From positions 248,001-312,000 of the forward strand of contig NZ_OY759862.1 in assembly GCF_963662805.1 (NCBI RefSeq): a stretch of DNA of 64,000 nucleotides, written 5' to 3'. The translations under genes were made by a program, and so were the position numbers. This stretch comes from an uncultured Cohaesibacter sp. (GTDB lineage Bacteria > Pseudomonadota > Alphaproteobacteria > Rhizobiales > Cohaesibacteraceae). Below the pieces are notes generated by a model that was given only the letters and a program-made list of their open reading frames with translations, was not told the origin of the DNA and did not search any database. Of the stretch, positions 35,948 to 45,434 are shown one piece after another (the stretch's first letter is position 1; the number at the start of each line of letters is the position of its first letter).

Positions 35948-36836
35948 CTAAGCGAGATTTTCCTTAAAGAAGGCAATCGTGCGATCCCACGCCAGTTGGG
36001 CGGCATCCTCGTCATAGCGCGGGGTCGTATCATTGTGAAAGCCGTGATTGGCGCCCTCATAGATATGTGCCTCGAAACGCTTGCCATGTTTCTCGAGCGC
36101 CTCGCGATAGGCGGGCCAGCCAGCATTCACCCGTTCATCAAGAGCACCATAGTGCAGCAGCAGAGGGGCTTCGATCTTGGGCACATCTTCAGCGTCCGGC
36201 TGGCGACCGTAGAAGGGCACAGAGGCCGCCATGTTCGGATAGGCAACCGCCAGCGCATTGCAGACGCCGCCGCCATAACAGAAACCGACCGCCCCGACCT
36301 TGCCGGTCGATTGCTCGTGATCGACGAGATGTTCGAAACCGGCGAAGAAGTCCTCCATCAGTTTCTCCCGGTCCAGCTCCTTCTGCATGGTGCGACCGTC
36401 GTCATCATTGCCCGGATAGCCACCAAGCGGCGTCAGGCCGTCCGGACCCATGGCGAGGAACCCGGCTTTTGCGACCCGGCGCACCACGTCCTTGATATAG
36501 GGGTTGAGGCCCCGGTTTTCGTGCACCACTAGAACGGCGGGGAGTTTGCCGCTCGCTCCGGCTGGCATCGCCATATAGCCATTGATCGTCCCATGCCCGT
36601 CGGGGCTCTGGTAGGTGATGTCCGAAACAGTGATGTCGGCGTCATCCTCAGGCACCTGATTGGCGAGCGCATAGTTGGGTTGCAGGCTTTCCAGCACCGC
36701 CATGGCCGTCACCCCCGGCCGCCACATAGCGCGACGCGCCTGTCAGAAAATCGCGTTTGCTCATCTTGCCGTGGACATAGCCGTCATAAAGTTCAAGCAG
36801 ACGAGGGTGGAAATCACTGGCCTTCATTCTCTTCAT
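35948..36836 (-). pseudogene. Dienelactone hydrolase family protein, one frameshift
   Basis: An alpha/beta-hydrolase of the dienelactone hydrolase type, with 295 residues after one base is removed. The N-terminus MKRMKASDFHPRLLELYDGY (from 36836) is in a different frame from the body starting at about 36715. The run of five C at 36712-36716 (G5 on the coding strand) gives the expected RYVAAGVTAMAV if one base is removed. The hydrolase motifs are VVHENRGLNPYIKDV, the nucleophile elbow GFCYGGGVCNALA, and the His in ANHGFHND, with the acid in GALDERVNAG. The N-terminal tat-like or cap segment is typical of the family annotated as YghX-like. The frameshift is probably a homopolymer error. Confidence 0.88.
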
Positions 36837-36975
36837 GGATACGCTCCCGACGGTTTGATTGGTTGGTTGGGTCGATTATCCATATTTCTACGTATCTTTG
36901 ATAGTCTCCCTTCGTTGCTGGCATCACTTTGCGGTGATCCGGCACTCTATCCGCCACGTCATCGCATCCGGGCCG

Positions 36976-37252
36976 TCACGGGATCAGCAGCGCCAAGGCG
37001 AGCAGAGCCAACGTGCCAAAGAAGATGAAGCCCGTGATCACCGGGAAGGCGAAACCGAACGCGGTCATGATCACAAAGATGACCAGCTCGGGCACTGCCT
37101 CCGAGAAATGACTGGCGAGGCCCGATGATCGAGCCGCTTTGCAGAAAGAGCAGGGATGCTGCACCGGCGACGAAGGCTGAAATGAGCCTGCCGATGAGCG
37201 GATGCCAAAATCCGGACTCCGTATCCCGATACTGATCATCGTGGTATGACAT
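36976..37252 (-). pseudogene. Small membrane protein, one frameshift
   Basis: Two frames join near 37117-37123 (GGGCCTCGCC) if one base is removed, giving 91 residues: MSYHDDQYRDTESGFWHPLI, a helix (GRLISAFVAGAASLLFLQSG), then after the join LASHFSEAVPELVIFVIMTA and a second helix ending in LALLALALLIP. No family is recognised. The joined protein is a plausible two-helix membrane protein, whereas either single frame turns into low-quality sequence, so one inserted base is likely. It lies upstream of the dienelactone hydrolase gene on the same strand. Confidence 0.6.
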
Positions 37253-37499
37253 GGTCTGAACTCCAATCTCGCTGGCAATTGATGTTGAATATCCTTCAGG
37301 TCAGCACCGGAAAATATGTTGCCCGACGATGCAATGTGCTAGGAAATGCGGTATGGCTCACCGTGCTCTCAGGCCGGAGTGCCATTCCGCCTGATTGCCA
37401 CCTGCCTTTTGGACAGATACTTGTTAGGAGTGGTCTCGGCCGTCGACCGTTCAAAAAAAAACCGCTTCGATCACGCATTTGTTATTCCGGAGAGCCGCT

Positions 37500-38147
37500 A
37501 TGATCATGTCCGCTGACGCGTGGGGACTGTTTCTGATTGCCTGCCTGATGCTCAACATCTCGCCGGGCCCCGACCTATTATTCGTGCTCTCGCGCACCAT
37601 CGGTCACGGCAGGAAGGTCGGTTGTGCAGCCTCTCTCGGTGTCTGCAGTGGGGCGCTCGTCCATGTTTTTGCGGCGGCCCTCGGCCTGTCGGCCATTCTG
37701 GCCACCTCGGCAATGGCCTTCATGATCGTCAAATATGTCGGCGCGGCCTATCTGGTCTGGCTCGGTCTCAAGGCCCTGTTCAGCCGCCAGTCCTCACTGG
37801 ACTTCTCTGCTGACGAGGGTAACCGCAGGATCTCTCCCTTTGCTGCCTATCGTCAGGGCGTTCTCGTCGACATTCTCAATCCCAAGGCCGCTCTGTTCTT
37901 TCTGGCCTTTCTGCCCCAGTTCATCGCGCATGATGCCGGTCGCTCGTCACTGATGATCTTTGCAGAAACGGTCTTTCTGGGTCTGGTGGTGATCGTGATC
38001 GCCTTCATCATCGAAGTGTCGCTTGTCTTTGCGGCGGCATCGCTCGGGCGTTATCTCAAAACCCGGAAGCGTCTGATGCACTGGATCGATCGGGCCTTTG
38101 GCGGAATGCTGCTTGGGATCGGCGCAAGGATTGCACTGAGCGATTGA
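37500..38147 (+). CDS. LysE family amino acid exporter
   Basis: The 215-residue protein has six predicted helices and the family N-terminus MSADAWGLFLIACLMLNISPGPD with the SPGPD motif, followed by SRTIGHGRKVGCAASLGVCSG. The tail has NPKAALFFLAFLPQF, the second conserved segment. LysE/RhtB proteins export amino acids or related solutes using the proton gradient; the substrate is not evident. The start at 37500 has GGAG seven bases upstream. It stands alone, followed by a DMT transporter gene at 146 bases. Confidence 0.93.
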   Translation: MIMSADAWGLFLIACLMLNISPGPDLLFVLSRTIGHGRKVGCAASLGVCSGALVHVFAAALGLSAILATSAMAFMIVKYVGAAYLVWLGLKALFSRQSSLDFSADEGNRRISPFAAYRQGVLVDILNPKAALFFLAFLPQFIAHDAGRSSLMIFAETVFLGLVVIVIAFIIEVSLVFAAASLGRYLKTRKRLMHWIDRAFGGMLLGIGARIALSD

Positions 38148-38293
38148 CCCTCCTGCGCCACAAGGGTGGGGGTTGAGGCCCGTCATTTGCCTGTCAGAAG
38201 GCAGCGATAATTTGCCGATTGATCAACAATTGCACATTGACTGATCAATATCTTTCACTTGTTTCCAGCCCCTTTCTTCCATAGCGTCGCGCC

Positions 38294-39265
38294 ATGACTG
38301 ACAACAGCACAACTCCGATAGCGCCTCTCTCGATGGCTGGCACTGACAAGCCCCTGCTTGGCATTGCCTTCATGCTGTCCTTCTGTGCCATCATTCCATT
38401 TTCTGATGCCCTGATGAAATTGATGACCAACAGTATGCCGTTCGTCACAATTCTGATCGTGCGCTACCTCTGCCAGATCACGCTCATGACACCGGTCATG
38501 CTCAGACAGCACGGAGGCCTTGCCCACATTCGCAACCTGTCGGCCACTGCTTGGTGGTGTTTGTTCTGGCGGTCGCTGATGCATATTCTCGGTATCATCG
38601 GCATGTATTACGGGCTCAAATACATGGCGCTCGCCGATACCACCGCAATCTGCTTTCTCTATCCGATCCTGATGCTGGTCGCTGGTCACGTCTTTATGCG
38701 GGAGCAGGTTGGTCCGCACCGGATCGCTGCCGCATTGGTCGGTTTCATAGGCACACTGATGGTGGTTCAGCCCAACTTTCTTGCGGTTGGGGCCAATGCA
38801 CTTTGGCCGGTCGGCGTGGCGGCGACCTTCGTCATTTTCATCTTGGTGACGAGGACGATGAGCCGTGAGATTGATCCGATCTCGATCCAGGTCGTCTCCG
38901 GCGTCATGGCCCTGTTGATGCTGCTTGTCCCTATGCTGCTACTTGATACCGAGACCTTTCCGCTCTTCAGGCCTGTCTGGCCGACAACGGAGAGCTGGCC
39001 TTTGTTGATCGGGGCAGGGGTGATCGGTTCAGTTGGCCACCTCTTGATGACCATGGCCGTGCGCTACACGCCTTCGGCAACCCTTGCACCGATGCAATAT
39101 GTCGAGATTCCCTTTGCCACCCTGATCGGCTGGCTGATCTTTGCCGATCTGCCCAATCAGCTCGCGGGTTTCGGGATTGCGGTAACAATTGCCGCCGGTC
39201 TCTACATGATCTATCGGGAGCAGCACGCCCAGCGTCTTGCTGCAAAAGCTGCTAAGGCTGCCTGA
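38294..39265 (+). CDS. DMT superfamily (EamA) transporter
   Basis: The 323-residue protein has ten predicted helices and two EamA repeats (about residues 25-155 and 170-305). Segments such as VRYLCQITLMTPVML, YYGLKYMALADTTAICFLYPILM, VALVGFIGTLMVVQP and MQYVEIPFATLIGWLIFADLP are typical. The substrate is unknown; candidates include amino acids and metabolites. It is convergent with the marR gene, with seven bases between the two stop codons. Confidence 0.92.
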   Translation: MTDNSTTPIAPLSMAGTDKPLLGIAFMLSFCAIIPFSDALMKLMTNSMPFVTILIVRYLCQITLMTPVMLRQHGGLAHIRNLSATAWWCLFWRSLMHILGIIGMYYGLKYMALADTTAICFLYPILMLVAGHVFMREQVGPHRIAAALVGFIGTLMVVQPNFLAVGANALWPVGVAATFVIFILVTRTMSREIDPISIQVVSGVMALLMLLVPMLLLDTETFPLFRPVWPTTESWPLLIGAGVIGSVGHLLMTMAVRYTPSATLAPMQYVEIPFATLIGWLIFADLPNQLAGFGIAVTIAAGLYMIYREQHAQRLAAKAAKAA

Positions 39266-39272
39266 CAGCGTA

Positions 39273-39806
39273 TCAGACGTCCGGTCCGTCCATCTGTTCG
39301 ACGCCCATCAACAGCTTGGCCATCAGCTCGTTGAGAAGCTGCTGTTCCGTCTGTGACAGGGCGGAGAGGAGACGGGTTTCGTTGGCCAGATGCCGCTCGG
39401 TTACCTGTTCGACAAGCGCCAGACCCTTGTCTGTCAGTGCAACGATGGTGCCGCGTCGGTCCTTGGGATTGGCCATTCGCTCAACAAGGCCTGCTTTCTC
39501 AAGCCGGTCGAGGCGGTTCGTCATGCCCCCTGACGAGATCATCGTGGCGTCATACATCTGTGAGGGCGTCAGCGCATAAAGGCCAGCCTCATTGCACCCG
39601 GAGCGCCGCAGCGTGGCGAGCACGTCGAACTCACCGCCCTGCAATCCGAATGCTGCAAACAGCGGCTCGATATGGCGTGAGCGGATGACGTTGCTGGCTT
39701 CGCTGATCCGTCCGAAAAGCTCCATCGGGAGCAGATCCCAGTCCGGCTTTTCCTGCCGCCATTGAGCAGCGGCTGCCCCTGCGCGGTCTTTCTGCTGCTG
39801 CTTCAT
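39273..39806 (-). CDS. MarR family transcriptional regulator
   Basis: The 177-residue protein has the winged-helix MarR pattern: LFAAFGLQGGEFDVLATLRRSG, then YALTPSQMYDATMISSGGMTNRLDRLEKAGLVERMANPKDRRGTIVALTDKG for the recognition helix and wing, in adjoining parts. Flanking helices form the dimer interface. It is divergent from the DMT transporter gene at 40020, with a 22-bp palindrome between them, so it likely represses that transporter and itself and responds to a small molecule. It is also convergent with the first DMT gene. Confidence 0.92.
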   Translation of the reverse strand: MKQQQKDRAGAAAAQWRQEKPDWDLLPMELFGRISEASNVIRSRHIEPLFAAFGLQGGEFDVLATLRRSGCNEAGLYALTPSQMYDATMISSGGMTNRLDRLEKAGLVERMANPKDRRGTIVALTDKGLALVEQVTERHLANETRLLSALSQTEQQLLNELMAKLLMGVEQMDGPDV

Positions 39807-39908
39807 CTCGCCTGCTTCCCTGCTTTGCGGCCATTCCGCATTCGGTGGTCCGATCTATCGATCAATTGTAAGGCTTTGAAGGATTGAGATCAATTTATCT
39901 TTGCAATT

Positions 39909-39930
39909 ATTATCTTGACATTAAGATAAT
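39909..39930. promoter_or_regulatory. MarR operator palindrome
   Basis: A perfect inverted repeat with 8-bp arms ATTATCTT and AAGATAAT separated by GACATT, in the divergent 213-base region between marR and the DMT transporter. TATCTTGACAT-type palindromes are common MarR sites. A smaller repeat (ATTGA-GA-TCAAT) lies about 30 bases to the left. Confidence 0.75.
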
Positions 39931-40019
39931 TAATGGCGAGATATATCCCAGATATAAAACCACGAACCTGAGTTCAAACGCGCCTTTGCGCTGCGAAGAC
40001 TTCATGATAGGGGTAGCCG

Positions 40020-41021
40020 ATGACTGAAGATAACATGACCGCCGCTGTCTCTGCCCAGAGCATGCTTCCCGATAGCCCATCCGCCGCTTCTCCTGCAGAG
40101 GCCGCGACCGAAACCTTTCGGCAACAGGCCTTGCCTGTGCTGTTGGTGTTGGTCGTCGGGACGTTGCTCGCCATGCAGGTCATCCTTGGCAAACAGGGTA
40201 TTCGCGCAGGGGCCAGCCCGCTGAGCTTTCTGTCTCTGGCCTTGTTGATGGCCGGTTCGGTTTTATTCGTTACAAGTTTTCTCCGCCGACAGGGTGCAAG
40301 GTTGCGTGGACAGGTGCTGGAATATGGAGTGCTGTCAGGCCTGCTCTTCGTGCTCCCCAACGCCGTGGGTTTTCTGGCCGTGCGCCATGTGGGGGCTGGC
40401 TTCATTTCGATGACCTTGCTCTTCCCGCTGCTCATCACCTATCTGATGGCACTGCTCGTGCGCGTCGAGCACTTTGCTGTGTGGCGCATGCTTGCCCTAT
40501 TGCTCGGGCTTGCCGGTGGTGTTCTGCTCTCTGCCTCCAAGGCGAGCCTTGGTGATGCGCCTCTCTTCTGGATTCTCGTCTCCCTCACGGGGCCGGTCTT
40601 CCTTGCCATGGGCAATGTCTATCGCACACTGCGCTGGCCACAAGGGGTCGCTCCACTGTTTCTGGCGAGCTTGATGCTGCTGTTTGCAGGGGGCGGTCTG
40701 CTGCCGCTGGCATTGGCATTTGAAGGCCTGTCCGGCCCGGCGAGCCTGTTCCAACCGGCAACATTGCCCTTCATCGCGCTTGAGGTTGCCACCTTCAGCC
40801 TGCTCTATCTGCTCTACTTCATCCTGCAGAAGGTCGCGGGGCCAGTCTATCTCTCCCAGATTGGGCTTGTCGGAGCCGTGGTCGGGGCAGGGGTCGCCCG
40901 CATCTTGCTTGGTGAGGCCCTGCCGCCCAATCTGGCGATGTCGGCCGTGTTGATCGGGGCCGGGATTCTTCTCTTCCAATGGGCGGGTAGCCGTGCAAAG
41001 GCCAGACAGAACCGCGCCTAG
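40020..41021 (+). CDS. DMT superfamily (EamA) transporter next to marR
   Basis: The 333-residue protein has ten predicted helices in two EamA repeats. A soluble N-terminal stretch of about 35 residues (MTEDNMTAAVSAQSMLP) precedes the first helix LPVLLVLVVGTLLAMQVILGKQGI. FLAVRHVGAGFISMTLLFPLLITYLMALLVR and YLSQIGLVGAVVGAGVARILLGEALPPN are typical of the family. The divergent MarR gene and the palindrome between them suggest it is a regulated exporter whose substrate is also the MarR ligand. The substrate itself is unknown. Confidence 0.91.
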   Translation: MTEDNMTAAVSAQSMLPDSPSAASPAEAATETFRQQALPVLLVLVVGTLLAMQVILGKQGIRAGASPLSFLSLALLMAGSVLFVTSFLRRQGARLRGQVLEYGVLSGLLFVLPNAVGFLAVRHVGAGFISMTLLFPLLITYLMALLVRVEHFAVWRMLALLLGLAGGVLLSASKASLGDAPLFWILVSLTGPVFLAMGNVYRTLRWPQGVAPLFLASLMLLFAGGGLLPLALAFEGLSGPASLFQPATLPFIALEVATFSLLYLLYFILQKVAGPVYLSQIGLVGAVVGAGVARILLGEALPPNLAMSAVLIGAGILLFQWAGSRAKARQNRA

Positions 41022-41367
41022 CAGAGACGTCCGCCAAAAGGCTCAACAAAAATATGGGTAAAACGATGCCGACTTGCAGGAGGTCCGATTTTCAACGGGC
41101 ATTCCTGGTTTGATGCAAGGGGCTGAAAAACAAGAATTTTTAAGGAAAGGTCAACCAAAGAGCCGGGAACTCGGGCAAGAGGGGTAAGGAAAGGGTCACA
41201 TTTCTTTGATTGTTTTTGCTGCAATGATCGGAGATATGGTCTCGAACCCCGCAACAATCGGCAATGCCGCCATTGCAACCTGCCCAATGAAATCCTAACT
41301 TGTCAGTGCGCGCTGTCGTTTTCGTGATCGCCAGCCGAGCCTGCCAAATTTGCAAGGAGCCCGTTTC

Positions 41368-42747
41368 ATGGCCGCTTCCGAAGACTCCTCAGTCGCCCTG
41401 ACCCTTGATAGCCGACAGACCCTGATCGAGACGATCTCTCGCGGTGAGAAGCCCAAGGACAAGTGGCGCATCGGCACCGAGCATGAGAAGTTCGTGTTCT
41501 ACAAGGATACCTTCGAGCCGGTCCCATATGAGGGAGAGCGCGGCATTGAGCGTTTGCTTCTGGGCATGGAAGGGCTTCTGGGCTGGAAGCGGGTGGAAGA
41601 CAAGGGCAAGATCATCGGTCTCGTCGATCCCATTGACGGCGGCGCGATTTCCCTTGAGCCCGGCGGCCAGTTCGAATTGTCCGGCGCTCCGCTCGACAAT
41701 CTGCACCAGACCTGCCGCGAGGTGCATAGCCATCTGGCGCAGCTGCGCGAAGTGGCCGACCCGCTGGGCATCGGTTTTCTCGGCCTTGGTGTCTCGCCCA
41801 AGTGGCATCGCGAAGACGTGCCGATCATGCCGAAGAGCCGTTACGGCATCATGATGAATTACATGCCCAAGGTCGGCAGCCGCGGGCTCGACATGATGTT
41901 CCGCTCCTGCACCATTCAGGTCAATCTCGATTTCGCCAGCGAAGCGGACATGGTCCAGAAGATGCGTGTCGGCATCGCTCTGCAGCCGATTGCTACGGCG
42001 ATGTTTGCCAACAGCCCCTTCATCGATGGTCACAAAAACGGCTATCAGTCCCTGCGTGGTGCCATCTGGCATGACACCGATCCGGACCGCACCGGCACCT
42101 TGCCTTTCGTTTTCGAGGAAGGCTTCGGCTACGAGCAATATGTCGACTGGGTGCTGGATGTGCCGATGTATTTCATCACTCGCAAGGGCACCTACTATGA
42201 CATGACCGGCCTCACTTTCCGCGAATATCTCGGCGGCAAGCGCAAGGACGGCATGCCAGACACCGAACCCACTCTTCAGGACTGGGAAGATCATCTGACC
42301 ACCGTATTCCCCGAAGTGCGCCTCAAGCGCTACATCGAGATGCGCGGTGCAGATGGTGGACCTTGGCGCCGCATCTGTGCGTTGCCCGCGCTCTGGACTG
42401 GCCTTCTCTATCACCAGCCGTCCCTCGACGCTGCCTGGGATCTGGTCAAGGACTGGACCGCGGAGGAGCGCGATGCCATGCGCATTGCCGTTGCCACAAA
42501 GGGACTGAAGACCGAATTCAGAAACACCACTGTTCTGGCCATTGCCAAGAAGGTGGTGGAACTCTCCCGCAAGGGTCTGGCCGCTCGTGATCGCCTCAAT
42601 GGCGCTGGCTTTGATGAAACCCAGTATCTGGCAGCCCTTGAGGAAACCGTGACCATGGGTCTCACTCCCGCTGATCAGCTGCTCATGCGATACAATAACG
42701 AATGGGGTGGCAACATCGATCGGGTGTTTGAGGACTTTGCTTACTAA
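41368..42747 (+). CDS. gshA: Glutamate-cysteine ligase (plant-type GCS2 family)
   Basis: First step of glutathione synthesis: it joins glutamate and cysteine with ATP. The 459-residue protein is of the plant/alphaproteobacterial type, not the E. coli type. RIGTEHEKFVFYKDTFEPVPYEGERGIERLL, in two parts, contains the metal and ATP-binding Glu residues; ISLEPGGQFELSGAPLDN and GLGVSPKWHREDVPIMPKSRY are characteristic. The start at 41368 has AAGGAG eight bases upstream. A 345-base region before it contains no gene. It may help feed the glutathione-using GFA-type protein or peroxiredoxin, but there is no linkage. Confidence 0.95.
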   Translation: MAASEDSSVALTLDSRQTLIETISRGEKPKDKWRIGTEHEKFVFYKDTFEPVPYEGERGIERLLLGMEGLLGWKRVEDKGKIIGLVDPIDGGAISLEPGGQFELSGAPLDNLHQTCREVHSHLAQLREVADPLGIGFLGLGVSPKWHREDVPIMPKSRYGIMMNYMPKVGSRGLDMMFRSCTIQVNLDFASEADMVQKMRVGIALQPIATAMFANSPFIDGHKNGYQSLRGAIWHDTDPDRTGTLPFVFEEGFGYEQYVDWVLDVPMYFITRKGTYYDMTGLTFREYLGGKRKDGMPDTEPTLQDWEDHLTTVFPEVRLKRYIEMRGADGGPWRRICALPALWTGLLYHQPSLDAAWDLVKDWTAEERDAMRIAVATKGLKTEFRNTTVLAIAKKVVELSRKGLAARDRLNGAGFDETQYLAALEETVTMGLTPADQLLMRYNNEWGGNIDRVFEDFAY

Positions 42748-42813
42748 GCTTTTCGGACCGTGCCCGATGGGATCCGCAATCCTGCGCCCCATGCACGTGA
42801 AGGGATGTCCACG

Positions 42814-43194
42814 ATGATCAGACTGGCAACGGGCCTTGTTGCCCTTTTCATGCTGATGACAATGGGGGCCTGTGTCCCCACCGCAATCAAGGGGCAGAAA
42901 CCGGACCACACGCCTATCAGCCTCCTGTTCTACCCCGGTGGCGTGTCGCTCGATGATCTGGTGATCATTGATGGCGTGAATTATTTCGGCAAGATTGAGA
43001 CCATTCCCAACGAGCCTTTGGACGATCTGAAATTCACCCTGAAATCAGGAGCAATCTTCATCGCCGAATGCACCGCCATTGGCACCAACAAGGCGGACCA
43101 ACAGCAGTGCGAGGAATATGACGTCTATCGCAGCGATGATGAGGACCTCCTGCCCGAGCGGACTGTCTTCTATCGTCCCAGATGGCTGAAGTGA
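42814..43194 (+). CDS. Small putative lipoprotein
   Basis: The 126-residue protein begins MIRLATGLVALFMLMTMGAC, a signal sequence with a lipobox-like MGAC just after the hydrophobic core, so a lipoprotein is likely though the -3 position is not the usual Leu. The mature part, with YPGGVSLDDLVIIDGVNYFGKIETIP and a paired CTAIGTNKADQQQC, has no recognised family. The start at 42814 has AAGGG nine bases upstream; an earlier ATG at 42805 is too close to that site. It follows gshA by 66 bases on the same strand. Confidence 0.7.
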   Translation: MIRLATGLVALFMLMTMGACVPTAIKGQKPDHTPISLLFYPGGVSLDDLVIIDGVNYFGKIETIPNEPLDDLKFTLKSGAIFIAECTAIGTNKADQQQCEEYDVYRSDDEDLLPERTVFYRPRWLK

Positions 43195-43209
43195 CACCCA
43201 CACGCTGCC

Positions 43210-43236
43210 AAAAAAGGCCGCTTCTCGGGCGGCCTT
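43210..43236 (-). terminator. Terminator for the minus-strand lipocalin-like gene
   Basis: An 8-bp stem (AAGGCCGC / GCGGCCTT) with a seven-base loop is followed on the minus strand by six T residues. It lies 38 bases beyond the stop of the minus-strand gene and between two convergent genes. Confidence 0.75.
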
Positions 43237-43274
43237 GAAAGTGTCTGGGGGACTTTTTGGGGGGGGCGCCCGGT

Positions 43275-44339
43275 CTATTGCCAGCGGCCCATCATTTCAG
43301 CAAAACCATCACCGCGCACGGGCTCTCCGTAAAGATAACCACTCACGTTGATCTTGCCATCGAACTTGGTCATCTTGCCCATCTTGGAAACCACCTCGCG
43401 GTGCTTGTCAGGCAGACTGATCTGCAGACAGGTTTCCAATGGTTCGCTCGACAGGACCAGATGGCGCGGATAGCGTTTGCCAGAGAGACGGCTCTCGACA
43501 TAATTATAGAGTTCGAGCGGTTCGATCGCCTCGACCACATTGGTTCCGTCGGACAGCATCACGGTACATTCGGTTTCGATCTGGTCTTTCTCGAAGTCCC
43601 AGAACTGCGTCACGCTGAGGCTGATGCCGTTGTCGAGATGAGGATAGACGTTGATCCACTGCCGACGGCGAAGGTCACGGCCAAGACTGAACCGTTTGGG
43701 CAATTCGCCCCATTGCCGGTTCAGCCACATCGCTCCGGTCACGGACTGTCTCATGCCCATCAGGGTCACCGCACCCGATACGCTCATTGCGGGGACTGCA
43801 AATTTCTTCTGTTTGGCACCAAGAAACTGGAATGGTGCACCACCGTTATTCAGCAACACGGGATTGGGCACCAGACCTGAAAGCTCGACAAAAGCATCAG
43901 GCAGATCTGCAACAATAGAAATATCGGTGCTGCTGCCACGGATGGACAATTCCGGCGACTGGATCCGAAGGCCCTTACTGCCAAGATGGAGGTCTTCCAA
44001 CGGCACCACAGTGTCCACTTCACGGATCCAGCCGGTGTCCAGATCCATCAGGCAGATGCCCAGAGAGGCCTCTGAGCGCCCCTTGCCGGTCTTCACCAGA
44101 ATGACGTCCACGCGGAATGAATAGGATTTTCCCATGCCGTGCAGGTTGGTAGCAAACTGCCAGGATTCGAGGGCATGTTCTCCATGGTGCCAGGCGAGAT
44201 CCTCCTCAAGCTTGGCAACCTTGATTGAACTCGAAATGCCCAGCCCCGGCTGGCCAAGTTCATGGCGGCGGTGGGCATCACGACCGCCGGTTGTTCGGTG
44301 ATTATCACTAATCCGGGATTTCTCTAGTCTTTCAAGCAT
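43275..44339 (-). CDS. Lipocalin-like protein, probably AttH/CrtC-related
   Basis: The 354-residue protein has no signal peptide. LAWHHGEHALESWQFATNLHG near residue 48 resembles the His/Glu/Trp-rich opening of AttH/CrtC-type hydratase-like lipocalin proteins, and the second half (SVSGAVTLMGMRQSVTGAMWLNRQWG, LSVTQFWDFEKDQ) repeats the pattern seen in the C-terminal lipocalin domain (TGxxWLDRxWG). Members include carotenoid 1,2-hydratase and secreted hydrolases of unknown substrate; no carotenoid genes are nearby. A strong GGGAGGAGG Shine-Dalgarno sequence lies six bases upstream of the ATG at 44339. Confidence 0.65.
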   Translation of the reverse strand: MLERLEKSRISDNHRTTGGRDAHRRHELGQPGLGISSSIKVAKLEEDLAWHHGEHALESWQFATNLHGMGKSYSFRVDVILVKTGKGRSEASLGICLMDLDTGWIREVDTVVPLEDLHLGSKGLRIQSPELSIRGSSTDISIVADLPDAFVELSGLVPNPVLLNNGGAPFQFLGAKQKKFAVPAMSVSGAVTLMGMRQSVTGAMWLNRQWGELPKRFSLGRDLRRRQWINVYPHLDNGISLSVTQFWDFEKDQIETECTVMLSDGTNVVEAIEPLELYNYVESRLSGKRYPRHLVLSSEPLETCLQISLPDKHREVVSKMGKMTKFDGKINVSGYLYGEPVRGDGFAEMMGRWQ

Positions 44340-45434
44340 GACGGGCCTCCTCCCGATAATATGAGCCGGCGATCAAATTGCCGACGGCGGAAGCGGATAC
44401 GGGCGGCGCCATTCAGACGAGGTTTGGCCAATATGTGCGGGACTGAAACGGGCTTGGCAGGAACTGTGGGAACTGTTGGGCCTTGGTTTCAGGTCCTTTC
44501 ATGGAAAAGCCGATTGCGCGACAGAACGATCCTCATATCCGTCGGCTGTCTGTGGGGGCAATAGCGCAAGCGGGAAACTGGGAAGCGGTTCCAATTTGGA
44601 AAAGTTGCTGACCGGTCAAACCCTTGAATTGCGTCCCCGTATCTTGATGGTAACTCTGGTTGAACCCTGATCGGAACTACCCGGATAAACAAACGATGCT
44701 AGCCAGAAAGTGCCAATCTATTCAGGTCCGTACAAATAACTTCACTAAACTTAATCCTGATACATCAATTACGTATCAATCCCGCCCGACAGTCAAGCGG
44801 TTTTCAGAATGTCGAGAAAATTTATTCTCAAAAATAATTGATCAGGGAAATAGCCGTACTCGCGCAAATCTGGGTAAGACTTTGTTAACACTCCCGTCAT
44901 TCAGCGCTTAAGTTGCGGTAGAAACTTGGCTTTTAACCGGGGACATCCGAACCGGACTGACGCTGGGTCAGAAGATGAAAGCGCTAGCAGTGTTTCAATT
45001 CGGCAATAGAGAGAAAAATGCTGTCAAGCGTCAAAAAAATCTTTTTAGTACTTGAAATTAGCAATTCGTAGGACTTTGCACCCAAGCGCAAGAAGGCGCC
45101 AAAAGTGATATCCCAGTATGGCGGCGTTTCAAGATCTAGGTGGTCTCGCTCGATCACTGCCGCGAGATGATTTGACACCTCTCGCAGGTGGCCGCTTGGG
45201 GGCAAATGACCGGACAAATTCGCAAGAACAATTCTTCGGCGAATTGACGCGAGGAGGAAAATTTTTCCCTCAGACACAATTGGGACGAATGGGGAGCAAA
45301 TACGGTATCGATATTTGAAAGGGGAAGCGACAGAATCGGGCCGGATCGAAAGGGCACGGTCAGAATGATGGGGTGAGGGGCCTTGCAGCCCGCTCACCCC
45401 TCCCCACGGCTCGGTCTTGCCGAGCGACTGAATT
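44340..45434. other. Long AT-rich region without confident genes
   Basis: About 1.1 kb. Short frames on both strands (44660-44911 plus, 44984-45397 minus, 45118-45318 plus) have no recognised domain, poor composition and no good ribosome binding site. A 9-bp-arm hairpin (GGGGTGAG / CTCACCCC, 45370-45400) lies near the right end without a T-tract. The composition differs from both flanks, so this may be an old insertion remnant or a site for a non-coding RNA, but I see no transposase or att-like repeat. Confidence 0.5.

Noticed and set aside
41389..42909. 506-codon minus-strand frame over gshA
   Set aside because: It mirrors the gshA reading frame; the plus-strand product is a clear glutamate-cysteine ligase.
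44984..45397. 137-codon minus-strand frame in the 1.1-kb gap
   Set aside because: No domain, no ribosome binding site and unusual amino acid composition.
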